A DNA stretch of 51,305 nt from Campylobacterales bacterium. GTDB lineage: Bacteria > Campylobacterota > Campylobacteria > Campylobacterales > Sulfurimonadaceae. The DNA is taken from positions 1 to 51,305 of the forward strand of contig JACUTT010000012.1 of the NCBI GenBank assembly GCA_014859655.1. The letters are read 5' to 3'. The translations under genes and the position numbers were made by a program. The number at the start of each line of letters is the position of its first letter. The first letter of the stretch is position 1. This document shows positions 17,376 to 25,338 of the stretch, one piece after another. The notes under the pieces were generated by a model. The model saw only the letters and a program-made list of their open reading frames with translations, was not told the origin of the DNA and ran no database searches.

Positions 17376-17679
17376 GAAGATATTTGGCCGTCTTCCAGAC
17401 TTTTGGAAAGCGGCACTGCTATAGCAGCTCTATCTCTCACAAAACCTCAATAAAATCAATAATCACACTTCTCTTATAGTGTACGTAATGCTGATCACCA
17501 TTAACACAAATCCTATGTCTCTTATCATCTTGCAAGCTTTCTGTAGTAAAAATAAAAGACAATTTTAGAGCTTTTAAATTAATGCATGACAACGCCAGCC
17601 CTCCTAAAGCTTTTCTCAAAAAATATAGTTAATACGAGAAAGAGAAAGCCTTATAAGCCAAAGAGGGTAAAACTTCATT
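17376..17679. other. 304-bp intergenic region between typA and selO
   Basis: It holds an imperfect hairpin (17387-17414), a GCTATAGC palindrome (17418-17425) and AT-rich DNA. A 60-codon minus-strand frame with a TTG start (17437-17619) ends in a peptide-like stretch but has no recognisable family; I do not call it a gene. Confidence 0.5.
17387..17414 (+). terminator. Possible hairpin terminator after typA
   Basis: GCCG and CGGC close an 11-position stem with one wobble and one mismatch and a short loop, 12 nt after the typA stop. No T-run follows. Confidence 0.35.
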
Positions 17680-19110
17680 ATGAAACTTCAAGAAATAAAT
17701 TTAAACACCTCCTATTTGGAACTAGACTCTGTCTTCTATGATAGAGTAAACCCCACGCCGCTGCATAAGCCCTACCTGATAAGCCACAATCCCGAGGCAA
17801 CAAAACTAATCGGTCTTGATGCCCAAGAGGCTCAGACGCAGGAGTTTATCGACTTTGTCAATGGAAAAGAGCTTTTGGAAGGCTCGCAACCATTTTCGAT
17901 GTGCTACGCCGGGCATCAGTTCGGTCATTTTGTACCGCGTCTTGGTGACGGACGGGCCATCAATCTCGGAGAGACACAGGGGTGGAACCTGCAACTCAAA
18001 GGGGCAGGGCCGACGCTCTATTCGCGTCAGGGCGACGGACGCGCAGTCACACGCTCCTCTATCCGCGAATACCTGATGAGCGAAGCGATGCATGCCCTGG
18101 GGATTCCGACAACGCGGGCACTCGCACTTATCGGTTCGGATGAACGCGTTGCACGGGAGCGTTGGGAAAAGGGGGCTATAGTTCTGCGGATGTCCCCTTC
18201 ATGGGTTCGCTTTGGTACCTTTGAATACTTTTACCACACAAAGAAGCACGACAAGCTTGAAACCCTTGCCGACTATGTCATCGTACAGAGCTTTCCCCAC
18301 CTCAAAGACAAAGAAGACGCCTACTTCTTGATGTACAACGAGGTCGTCAAAGGCACCGCTGAACTGATGGCGCACTGGCAGTCTGTCGGATTCAACCACG
18401 GGGTCATGAACACCGACAATATGTCCATCGCCTCGGTCACGATCGACTACGGCCCCTACGCCTTCTTGGATGCCTATGATTTCAACTACATCTGTAACCA
18501 TACCGATCAGGATGGGCGCTACTCTTTTGGAAACCAGCCGCCTGTAGCCTACTGGAACCTCTCTATGCTTGCGCGTTCGCTCTCTCCTATCATCAGTATG
18601 GAGAGGATGGAAAAAGCGCTAGAGAGCTTCGGAGAGCTTTTTTCGCAGAAGTACCTGGAACTGATGCGTGCCAAACTTGGTCTGCACAAGCAACAGCAGG
18701 GTGATCTCGGGCTCTTGAAACATCTTCTTGGCGTGCTGGGCTCTCAAAATATTGACTACACGGCCTTTTTCAGAGCATTGAGCCACTATGATGGGCACAG
18801 GGTTCCCCTGTTAGCACTGTGTGTGTTGCAAACGCCTTTGAACGAGTGGCTGGACGATTATGACAAACGCCTAAAACTCGAAGAAAGCGAAAACAGAAAC
18901 GAAAAGATGCTTCGCACCAACCCGAAATATATTCTGAAGAACTACATCCTCCAGGAGGCGATTGAAAAGGCTGAAGAAGGCGACCTCTCTTTGGTCAATG
19001 ATCTGCTGAAACTGGCACAAAATCCCTACGAGGAGCACAGCGCATTTGAGCGCTATGCAAAGAGCACGCCACCCCACCATCAGAACCTTAAATTGAGCTG
19101 CTCTTCTTAG
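17680..19110 (+). CDS. selO: Protein adenylyltransferase SelO (YdiU family)
   Basis: Pseudokinase-fold AMPylator of 476 aa that transfers AMP to Ser, Thr or Tyr of proteins in redox control. Family hallmarks are visible: AGHQFGHFVPRLGDGRA near residues 77-93, SRQGDGRAVTRSSIREY, HGVMNTDNMSI with active-site Asn and Asp, and DYGPYAFLD. The C-terminus ends LSCSS, where eukaryotic relatives carry selenocysteine and most bacteria, as here, cysteine. AAGAGGG precedes the ATG. The length matches E. coli YdiU. Confidence 0.95.
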   Translation: MKLQEINLNTSYLELDSVFYDRVNPTPLHKPYLISHNPEATKLIGLDAQEAQTQEFIDFVNGKELLEGSQPFSMCYAGHQFGHFVPRLGDGRAINLGETQGWNLQLKGAGPTLYSRQGDGRAVTRSSIREYLMSEAMHALGIPTTRALALIGSDERVARERWEKGAIVLRMSPSWVRFGTFEYFYHTKKHDKLETLADYVIVQSFPHLKDKEDAYFLMYNEVVKGTAELMAHWQSVGFNHGVMNTDNMSIASVTIDYGPYAFLDAYDFNYICNHTDQDGRYSFGNQPPVAYWNLSMLARSLSPIISMERMEKALESFGELFSQKYLELMRAKLGLHKQQQGDLGLLKHLLGVLGSQNIDYTAFFRALSHYDGHRVPLLALCVLQTPLNEWLDDYDKRLKLEESENRNEKMLRTNPKYILKNYILQEAIEKAEEGDLSLVNDLLKLAQNPYEEHSAFERYAKSTPPHHQNLKLSCSS

Positions 19111-19165
19111 TGAAATATCCTATAAATTCTTTGCAAATTTAAAGATTTAATAGGGCACCCGGTTG

Positions 19166-19171
19166 TATAAT
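19166..19171 (+). promoter_or_regulatory. Likely -10 box for nrdB
   Basis: TATAAT 55 nt upstream of the nrdB ATG in a 116-bp gap behind selO. It implies nrdB has its own promoter, separate from nrdA. Confidence 0.45.
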
Positions 19172-19226
19172 CTTCGGACAAAACGCAAAAAATATTGCTC
19201 ATACACGGCAAAGAAAGACATCTTTT

Positions 19227-20246
19227 ATGAACAGAAAAAAGATCTACAATCCTGACTCGCGCGAGACCGTTTCCGAGCGCAGAATCTTCGGCGGAAACCC
19301 GACAGGAATATTCGAATTGAACAATATCAAGTACCAGTGGGCCTACAATCTTTGGGAGATGATGCTCAACAACACCTGGTTCCCCAAAGAGGTCGATATG
19401 ACCCGCGATGCGCTTGACTACAAGACGCTGACCGACACGGAAAAAAAGGCCTATGACAAGGCGCTGGCACAGCTTATCTTTATGGACTCGCTTCAGACGA
19501 ACAACCTTATCGACAACATCAATCCCTATGTCACCTCTCCGGAAATAAACCTTATCCTGGTGCGCCAATCCTTTGAAGAGGCCCTGCATTCACAGTCCTA
19601 TGCGGTCATGGTGGACTCGATCTCTCAAAACTCCGCAGAGATCTACGAACTATGGCGCACAGACATGATGCTCAAGCAAAAAAACGACTCCATCGCGGCC
19701 GTCTTTACCGAGCTGAGCGAAAACCCGAGCGAGCACAACTTTGTCAAGGCCTGCTTTGCCAACCAGATCCTCGAGGGGATCTACTTCTACAGCGGCTTTG
19801 CCTATCTCTACACCCTGGCACGCTCGGGCAAGATGCTTGGTACTGCCCAGATGATCCGTTTTATTCAACGCGACGAAGTGACCCACCTGACGCTTTTTCA
19901 AAACATCATCAATACGCTCAAACGCGAGCGCCCCGAGCTCTTCACGGAGAAGCTCAAAGATGAAGTCTATGCGATGTTTGAAGATGCGGTAGAGCTTGAG
20001 GTCGCCTGGGGCAAGTACATCACTCAGGGTCAGATTCTGGGACTAACAAACGAAATTGTCGAACAGTACATCAAGTATCTCGCCGATGACAGACTTAACT
20101 CCGTCGGGTTTGAAAAACTTTATAACGTCAAAAATCCGATCAAATGGGTGGACGACTTTGCCAAGTTCAACGACCAAAAGACAAATTTCTTCGAAGGCAC
20201 CGTGGCAAACTACTCAAAAGGCTCCTTGGACTTTAACGATTTCTAA
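19227..20246 (+). CDS. nrdB: Class Ia ribonucleoside-diphosphate reductase, beta subunit
   Basis: Small subunit of 339 aa that houses the diiron centre and tyrosyl radical passed to NrdA. The ligand set is complete: Asp in FMDSLQ, E-x2-H-x3-Y in EEALHSQSY (ligands plus radical tyrosine), Glu in [10 protein letters not shown] and E-x2-H in [10 protein letters not shown]. The intact tyrosine argues for class Ia rather than Ic. It ends with the short Phe-containing tail DFNDF that docks on NrdA. The next gene follows after 13 nt with its ribosome site overlapping the nrdB stop region. Confidence 0.97.
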   Translation: MNRKKIYNPDSRETVSERRIFGGNPTGIFELNNIKYQWAYNLWEMMLNNTWFPKEVDMTRDALDYKTLTDTEKKAYDKALAQLIFMDSLQTNNLIDNINPYVTSPEINLILVRQSFEEALHSQSYAVMVDSISQNSAEIYELWRTDMMLKQKNDSIAAVFTELSENPSEHNFVKACFANQILEGIYFYSGFAYLYTLARSGKMLGTAQMIRFIQRDEVTHLTLFQNIINTLKRERPELFTEKLKDEVYAMFEDAVELEVAWGKYITQGQILGLTNEIVEQYIKYLADDRLNSVGFEKLYNVKNPIKWVDDFAKFNDQKTNFFEGTVANYSKGSLDFNDF

Positions 20247-20259
20247 GGAGCTGCAAACC

Positions 20260-20985
20260 ATGGAAAAACGCTCACTCTGCACCCTACAGTTCGCGTCGAC
20301 CGACAGCTACGAAGAGAATCTCAGGCTACTGCTCGAACAGATAGAACAAACACCTTCTAACGCTGTTGTTTTAGCTCCGGAAGTCTGTCTTACCGGTTTT
20401 GATTATGCACATTTTGAGGCCGCGGCACTTTTTTCGCTCAAGGCTGTAGATGCCCTTTTAAAAAAAGCGAATGAGCGCATAATCGTGCTCACTCTGATCG
20501 AAAAAAAACAAAACGGAGAGTTCTTCAATGTCGCCAAGGTACTGCATAAAGGCATACTTGTGCATGAACAGGCCAAAAATAGACTTTTTCGGCTCGGTGA
20601 TGAACATAAGTATTTTACCCCGGGACAAGAGAAGAGAGTTCCGATTTTCGAGATCGACGGGATAAGATTTGGTCTGCTCATCTGTTTTGAACTGCGCTTT
20701 AAAGATTATTGGCAAGACCTCGAGGGCGCGGATATTATTTTCGTGCCTGCACGCTGGGGGAAAAACCGCGCGGACAACTTCACACAACTCGTCGAAGCGC
20801 TTGCGGTGATGAACCAATGCTATGTCATGGCCGCGGATGCCTCTAACGAGGAGAACAGTGCGATGAGCAGGATCGTATCGCCCTTTGGCAGGAGCAGTGC
20901 CAACAGGAACGCCCTTTGCTTATGTCTGGCATACGATCAACAAGAGATCCGCCGGATGAGGCGTTATCTCGACGTTGGCATCTGA
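20260..20985 (+). CDS. Nitrilase-superfamily carbon-nitrogen hydrolase
   Basis: Amidohydrolase of 241 aa with the nitrilase triad: Glu in [15 protein letters not shown] (about residue 42), Lys in [16 protein letters not shown] and Cys in [13 protein letters not shown]. Such enzymes cleave omega-amides or N-carbamoyl compounds in the cytoplasm; the substrate cannot be read here. The ATG at 20260 has AAGGAG 9 nt upstream. The open frame extends further, but only into nrdB. It probably shares a transcript with nrdB and pcm. Confidence 0.88.
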   Translation: MEKRSLCTLQFASTDSYEENLRLLLEQIEQTPSNAVVLAPEVCLTGFDYAHFEAAALFSLKAVDALLKKANERIIVLTLIEKKQNGEFFNVAKVLHKGILVHEQAKNRLFRLGDEHKYFTPGQEKRVPIFEIDGIRFGLLICFELRFKDYWQDLEGADIIFVPARWGKNRADNFTQLVEALAVMNQCYVMAADASNEENSAMSRIVSPFGRSSANRNALCLCLAYDQQEIRRMRRYLDVGI

Positions 20986-21076
20986 TCTGCACAGGCTCCA
21001 TAAAGCTTGCCTGCAGGATTTGCAATCAGCCCAAGAAGAGGCTTCTTGCGACAGTGTTTTAACTTTAAGGGACCCA

Positions 21077-21718
21077 ATGACTGAAAGAATGACAGTGATG
21101 AAAAATGCGCGTCTGGCCGAAGAAATCAATGCGAAGTTCCTCCTCAGCGATGCGGTCCGGAAAGCCATTGCTACGACAAACAGGGAAGCCTTCGTACCGG
21201 CGGGTTTTAGACATAACGCCTACAAACTCGATGCCCTGCCCATCGGCGCGAACCAGTGGATCTCCTCTCCCCTCACCGTTGCCAAAATGACCGAGTACCT
21301 CTATCCGCAAGGCGCCGACTCTGTTTTGGAAATCGGCTGCGGCAGCGGCTATCAAGCGGCCGTACTCTCCCGAATTTTCAGGCGTGTTTTTTCGATCGAG
21401 CGAATTGAGCCCCTAATGATAGAGGCGAAACTGCGTTTTAGAAACCTTGGACTGGGAAATATCCATACCCGCACAGATGACGGGCAGATGGGCTGGATAC
21501 AGTACGCCCCTTACGATCGCATCCTCTTTTCTGCCTCCGCGACGCATATCCCCCAAAAACTGATCGACCAGCTTTCTCCTGAGGGAATCATTGTCGCGCC
21601 GATGGAAAAAAATGGCAGACAGATGATAACGCGCTTTATCAAAGTCGGCGCCTCCCTCCAGGCCGAAGAGCTTGAGGAGTGCGAGTTTGTCCCTGTTTTA
21701 AACGGAGTTCAGAAATAA
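21077..21718 (+). CDS. pcm: Protein-L-isoaspartate O-methyltransferase
   Basis: Repair methyltransferase of 213 aa from the chosen ATG, which methylates isoaspartyl residues in aged proteins. Visible motifs are [20 protein letters not shown] (family signature) and the SAM-binding [15 protein letters not shown]. The frame can also start at a TTG at 20975 that overlaps the previous stop; I prefer 21077, because the length then matches the family (about 208 aa) and AAGGGA lies just upstream. The preceding 91 nt hold nothing else of note. Confidence 0.92.
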   Translation: MTERMTVMKNARLAEEINAKFLLSDAVRKAIATTNREAFVPAGFRHNAYKLDALPIGANQWISSPLTVAKMTEYLYPQGADSVLEIGCGSGYQAAVLSRIFRRVFSIERIEPLMIEAKLRFRNLGLGNIHTRTDDGQMGWIQYAPYDRILFSASATHIPQKLIDQLSPEGIIVAPMEKNGRQMITRFIKVGASLQAEELEECEFVPVLNGVQK

Positions 21719-21736
21719 CAATTGTAAAGGCTGAAA

Positions 21737-22351
21737 ATGGAAGAGTCGATTGGAAAACTGTGGGACGAGAAGTTCTCCCGCGAAGAGTATTTTTACGGGT
21801 TTGAGCCGAATGCTTTTATCGCCTTGCACACCCCTCTTCTGAGGCCGCAAGGAGAGCTCCTCTGTCTGGGCGAGGGCGAAGGGCGCAATGCCGTCTATCT
21901 GGCCGCAGAGGGCTTTAAGGTGACCGCGCTTGACGCATCGGCCATCGGCATGACCAAGGCCCTTGCTATGGCAAAGGCCAAAGGGGTGAGCCTTAAGACC
22001 CTGCTGCTTGATCTTGAGCAGTGGGAACCTCAGGAAAAGTATGAGGGCATTCTCACCTCATACCTGCATCTTGAAGAGCCTCTTCGCACAAAGGTCTTTC
22101 AAAAAGCAATAAACGCGCTGAAGCCTCAGGGTTATTTTATCGGGGAGTTTTTCTCTCTCAAACAGCTGCCCCGTTCAAGCGGCGGACCCAAAAAGCCCTC
22201 GCTGCTGTACACCCTCGGCTCCCTAAAAGAGATCTTTGCTATAGCGGGATGTGAGATCGTTCTGCTCGAAGAGTGCGAAGTCTGTCTGGATGAGGGCAAG
22301 GGGCATCAGGGCGACGCCCTTGTTATCCGTGTTATCGTCAAAAAGAGCTAA
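21737..22351 (+). CDS. Class I SAM-dependent methyltransferase (TehB-like)
   Basis: Protein of 204 aa with a short N-terminal helix (WDEKFSREEYFYGFEPN), the SAM-binding loop LCLGEGEGRNAVYLA, the acidic loop LDAS and the motif SYLHLEEPLR in the post-II position. This form resembles tellurite-resistance TehB and related thiol or small-molecule methyltransferases; the substrate is unknown. It follows pcm after 18 nt and is probably the last gene of that run, since a hairpin with a T-run overlaps its stop. Confidence 0.85.
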   Translation: MEESIGKLWDEKFSREEYFYGFEPNAFIALHTPLLRPQGELLCLGEGEGRNAVYLAAEGFKVTALDASAIGMTKALAMAKAKGVSLKTLLLDLEQWEPQEKYEGILTSYLHLEEPLRTKVFQKAINALKPQGYFIGEFFSLKQLPRSSGGPKKPSLLYTLGSLKEIFAIAGCEIVLLEECEVCLDEGKGHQGDALVIRVIVKKS

Positions 22352-22370
22352 GACAGAATCAGCTTTTTTT
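22340..22370 (+). terminator. Rho-independent terminator overlapping the methyltransferase stop
   Basis: AAAAAGAGCT (22340-22349) pairs over 10 positions (one wobble) with AGCTTTTTTT (22361-22370). The last seven bases are T, and the loop is 11 nt. Confidence 0.7.
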
Positions 22371-22384
22371 GGCACCGCTTGAGC
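22369..22384 (+). promoter_or_regulatory. Weak sigma-54-like site
   Basis: TTGGCAC matches the -24 element perfectly, and GG and GC are separated by the canonical 10 nt. The -12 element reads GAGC rather than TTGC. It lies 117 nt before the gene cluster leading to fliK, flgD and flgE. Confidence 0.3.
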
Positions 22385-22436
22385 CCTGCATAAACCCACC
22401 TCACCCCTGTCTGCAAGAGGCGCGAAACTTGCTTGG

Positions 22437-22442
22437 TATAAT
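22437..22442 (+). promoter_or_regulatory. Likely -10 box before the phosphatase-fliK operon
   Basis: TATAAT preceded by TTGG, 58 nt upstream of the phosphatase ATG and behind the terminator at 22340-22370. Confidence 0.5.
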
Positions 22443-22500
22443 ACGAAAATAAACGCAGTGAACTTTTTTTATGCACTATCATATCGCTCCAGGAATAATA

Positions 22501-22941
22501 ATGAGATCCATCCTTTTCGTCTGTTTGGGCAATATCTGCCGCTCCCCGCTTGCCCAGGGGATCGCGGAAAAAATAATCAAAGAAGAGGGGCTTGATATCC
22601 GCGTAGACTCTGCGGGAACCGGGGACTGGCATATTGGCGAATCCCCTTGTGCACACTCCATAAAGGTGGCCGCCCTGAACAGCGTGGATATCTCCATGCA
22701 AAAAGGGCGCCAGATAGAAGAGGCAGACCTTGAGGCCTTTGATCTGATCGTGGCACTTGACCAGAGCAATTATGAGAATCTGAAGAAGATGGGGGCTAAA
22801 AACCTTATCAAACTCGGCCACTTCGGCCATCTCAATGCAGACGTACCCGATCCCTTCTTTTTTGAAGGTTTTGAGGGCTTCGACACCGTCTTCTCCATGA
22901 TAGAGAGCTGCGTCACAGTACTGCTGAAAAAACAGAAGTGA
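22501..22941 (+). CDS. Low-molecular-weight protein-tyrosine phosphatase
   Basis: Cytoplasmic phosphatase of 146 aa. The active-site loop CLGNICRSP (C-x5-R-S) begins about residue 8, and the general-acid Asp is in VPDPFF near residue 120. The ATG at 22501 (MRSILFVCLGN) is chosen over an in-frame ATG 10 codons upstream because AGGA lies 6 nt before it and the family starts here. In other bacteria such enzymes act on tyrosine kinases of polysaccharide export or on arsenate; neither partner is here. Its stop overlaps the next gene by 4 nt, which makes it the first gene of the fliK operon. Confidence 0.93.
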   Translation: MRSILFVCLGNICRSPLAQGIAEKIIKEEGLDIRVDSAGTGDWHIGESPCAHSIKVAALNSVDISMQKGRQIEEADLEAFDLIVALDQSNYENLKKMGAKNLIKLGHFGHLNADVPDPFFFEGFEGFDTVFSMIESCVTVLLKKQK

Positions 22942-23321
22942 TCATAAAAAGTGTTCTTCTCCTGCTGCTCTTCTCGCTTGCTCTGCAGGCCAAACACCTC
23001 CACAAAGAGAAGGTCTACCAAGAGCACTTCTGCAAAGCGTTCGGAGGGGTGGCAGAACATATCCTGCCCGACAGAACCCGGGTCGACTGCCTGCTCGATA
23101 CGTATGCTATAGAGGTCGATTTTGCACAGAAGTGGGCTGAGAGCATAGGGCAGTCGCTCTACTACGCCTCTCAGGCAACGCGGAGTGTGGGCATCTCTCT
23201 ATCGCCCGCAGGGGTTTTTAGAGGTGCCCTTAAGATCGAACAAAACCAAGACCTCACAGCATATTGGAACAATAAATGCTTTAAAAACCTTACTATTACT
23301 GTAAAGGAGAAGGCATGCTAA
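22938..23321 (+). CDS. Secreted protein with a PD-(D/E)XK nuclease-like core
   Basis: Protein of 127 aa starting at a GTG that overlaps the phosphatase stop. A signal peptide of about 18 residues (hydrophobic LLLLLFSLALQA) precedes a mature part with RVDCLLD, AIEVDFAQKWAESIGQSLYYA. This order (Asp, E-x-D, Lys, GQ) resembles a PD-(D/E)XK endonuclease core, so a periplasmic or outer-surface nuclease-like role is possible but only inferred. Bases 23211-23232 are identical to a MITE arm found at 7661-7682 and encode GVFRGAL. The last 7 nt overlap the fliK start. Confidence 0.7.
   Translation: MIIKSVLLLLLFSLALQAKHLHKEKVYQEHFCKAFGGVAEHILPDRTRVDCLLDTYAIEVDFAQKWAESIGQSLYYASQATRSVGISLSPAGVFRGALKIEQNQDLTAYWNNKCFKNLTITVKEKAC
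23211..23232. repeat. MITE arm embedded in a coding sequence
   Basis: Twenty-two bases are identical to one arm of the hairpin repeat at 7621-7683. Only one arm is present, with no paired second arm nearby, and the reading frame stays open through it. Confidence 0.6.
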
Positions 23322-24520
23322 AGATATCAACAGACAAAACCGATAGTCCGAAGGGCCTGTTAGCCAATCTTTTAAGCCTTAAAGGCGAAGGAAAAAATGA
23401 CAAATTCTCCCTTCTGCTTAACTCCTTCTCTTTGGGGAAGACAGAGGCTAAAGCCCTCCCAAAAGAGATTGAGACACTCATTCTTCTGCCGCAGACAGAT
23501 GAGAAAGCTTCTGTAAAAAAAGGAGCCGGCACAACGGCCCTTCTAAAGCTTTTTGCCCTTGGAAAAGAAAATGTGAAAGACGAAGAGTTTATCCATGCAG
23601 ACATCTTGAAAGCCTTTCCCGATAAAAACATCCAGCAGCTCATCAGCCAGGCAAAAAGCTTTCTCAAAGAGCAGATTTTGCAAAAGGTCGATCTCAAAGA
23701 GCTTCCTAATACACTAGGCGGTCTGATCAAACTAGCAGAGAAGTCGGGCATCGATGTGCGCGCGATCAGCTTCGAGTCACTCAGCCAGACTCCTTTCAAC
23801 AATGCGCTCACACAGACCAAAAGTCCGCTTCCGCATTCGACAAGCGAACTGGTCAAACCTGCTCTTGTGGCCAAAAAAGAGTCTTCAAATGCGCAAAACC
23901 CCTTGAACAGCCTCTTGAATAGCGAAGAAATCGGAAAAAGCCTAAATCTCGACACTGAGCCCAAGGCAGCAAAAAGTACACTGTTTACTACCTCGCTGAA
24001 CGCCCTGCTGCACGGCAAAAAAACCGAGGAGACACTTGGAAACGAGACAAAAATCGGGCTTGAAAGCGACAAAGCGCAGGCAGTGCCGCAGAACAAAACA
24101 GAGCCTCTGGCCCAAAAGATAGTGGAGTCAAAACAGCTGATCCAGCACATGGCACAGAACATCAAGGAGAGCATGGAAAACTACCGGCCTCCTTTTACCA
24201 AAATAAAGATGCAGCTGAACCCTCAAAAATTCGGCGAGATGGAAGTGACCCTGGTTCAGCGCGGCAACAACGTGCACATCAACATCAACGCCAGCAGCAG
24301 TGCCCTGACGGTGATGATGCAAAATGCCCATGAACTAAAAGCCCAGCTAAGCGCCCAGGGTCTCGGCGATGCGTCGATGAACTTCTCGTCGCACCAACAG
24401 CAGCAAAACCAGCACAGACGCGAAAATGCGCATTCGGCGTATGAGAAATTCCAAGAGTTCGAAGATGAGTTTACCGAGGTAGCGACGGCAATTGAGATCG
24501 TCGTACCCCGATATATATAA
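23315..24520 (+). CDS. fliK: Flagellar hook-length control protein
   Basis: FliK of 401 aa. Residues 1-280 are low-conservation, rich in Lys, Ser, Leu and Glu, as expected for the secreted ruler part. The conserved C-terminal domain is seen from about residue 285: MQLNPQKFGEMEVTLVQRGN and HININASSSAL, followed by ELKAQLSAQGLG and a Gln-rich tail. It measures hook length and switches the export gate from hook to filament substrates. GGAG lies 6-8 nt before the ATG. Position ahead of flgD and flgE matches Campylobacter. Confidence 0.92.
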   Translation: MLKISTDKTDSPKGLLANLLSLKGEGKNDKFSLLLNSFSLGKTEAKALPKEIETLILLPQTDEKASVKKGAGTTALLKLFALGKENVKDEEFIHADILKAFPDKNIQQLISQAKSFLKEQILQKVDLKELPNTLGGLIKLAEKSGIDVRAISFESLSQTPFNNALTQTKSPLPHSTSELVKPALVAKKESSNAQNPLNSLLNSEEIGKSLNLDTEPKAAKSTLFTTSLNALLHGKKTEETLGNETKIGLESDKAQAVPQNKTEPLAQKIVESKQLIQHMAQNIKESMENYRPPFTKIKMQLNPQKFGEMEVTLVQRGNNVHININASSSALTVMMQNAHELKAQLSAQGLGDASMNFSSHQQQQNQHRRENAHSAYEKFQEFEDEFTEVATAIEIVVPRYI

Positions 24521-24669
24521 ATGCAATAGACTTCTTGCCGCTTTGCAAGAAGTCCACTGCCTCGAAAGAGGCTAGCTTCAGTGCCCGAGCGGCCAGCGCA
24601 GCAAAGATGGGCTTTGCTCATTTTGCGTATTAATTGAGTTCTGCAAGAACTCTAATAAAGGAAAATAAG
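24521..24669 (+). other. Structured 149-bp spacer between fliK and flgD
   Basis: Four perfect hairpins occupy most of it: a 10-bp stem at 24529-24554, GCCTC-GAAA-GAGGC at 24559-24572, a 7-bp stem at 24600-24618 and a 7-bp stem GAGTTCT-GCA-AGAACTC at 24636-24652. There is no T-run. The array could set the relative levels of fliK and flgD mRNA or be an RNA regulatory site. Confidence 0.6.
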
Positions 24670-25329
24670 ATGTCCGTTACCAGCATAGCCACCTCCACTA
24701 ACCTGATCGACGCGCCCTCCGGCACAAATCCTAACGGTATCCTCGGCAAAGATGATTTTCTAAAACTTCTTCTGGTCGAGTTGAAATATCAAGATCCGAC
24801 CTCGCCGATGGACACGGAAAAGATCCTTTCGCAGACCTCACAGCTGGCCACGCTAGAGTCCTCGTCAAACACCAACAAGGCGCTTGAATCGCTCTCGGCT
24901 TCGCTGCTTTCGAGCTCTCAGTTCAGCACCGTAGCGGCTATAGGAAAGATCGCGGACACGGGAAGCAACGGCATGGTGTACGAAAAAGGCAAGAACACCG
25001 CATTCGAGATCTACTTTCCCGATGCCATCGCCTCTGGAAATGTGGAAATCAAGGACACTAACGGAAATGTGGTCAAGACTATTCCTATCTCGCCTAATGA
25101 AAAAGGGGTCTACTCTTTTGACTGGAACGGCATTAGCGATGCGGGAAGCGCGGCCGACTCGGGCGTCTACTACATCGAAGCCTCTTATGCAAACTCTGCG
25201 GGCGAGACTCTGAAGACACGCGCAGGGGCCTACCCTATCGAATCGGTGCGTTTTGAAGACGGCAAAAGTTTGCTTAAGCTTGGCTCCTCCTATGTTCCCT
25301 TTGATTCTATTTTAGAAATCTACCAGTAA
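24670..25329 (+). CDS. flgD: Flagellar hook-capping / hook assembly protein
   Basis: FlgD of 219 aa, the scaffold that caps the growing hook and adds FlgE subunits. The N-terminal signature LGKDDFLKLLLVELKYQDP (about residues 26-44) and DTEKILSQTSQLATLES are typical. The C-terminal half has Ig/tudor-like strands (YSFDWNGISDAG). The ATG at 24670 follows AAAGGAAAATAAG; an in-frame TTG at 24634 lies inside a hairpin and is less likely. The next gene begins 9 nt later. Confidence 0.94.
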   Translation: MSVTSIATSTNLIDAPSGTNPNGILGKDDFLKLLLVELKYQDPTSPMDTEKILSQTSQLATLESSSNTNKALESLSASLLSSSQFSTVAAIGKIADTGSNGMVYEKGKNTAFEIYFPDAIASGNVEIKDTNGNVVKTIPISPNEKGVYSFDWNGISDAGSAADSGVYYIEASYANSAGETLKTRAGAYPIESVRFEDGKSLLKLGSSYVPFDSILEIYQ

Positions 25330-25338
25330 GGAGCGGCC

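Noticed and set aside
17437-17619. 60-codon minus-strand ORF between typA and selO
   Set aside because: TTG start, no recognisable family, and hydrophobic start that does not form a proper signal; kept only as a note.
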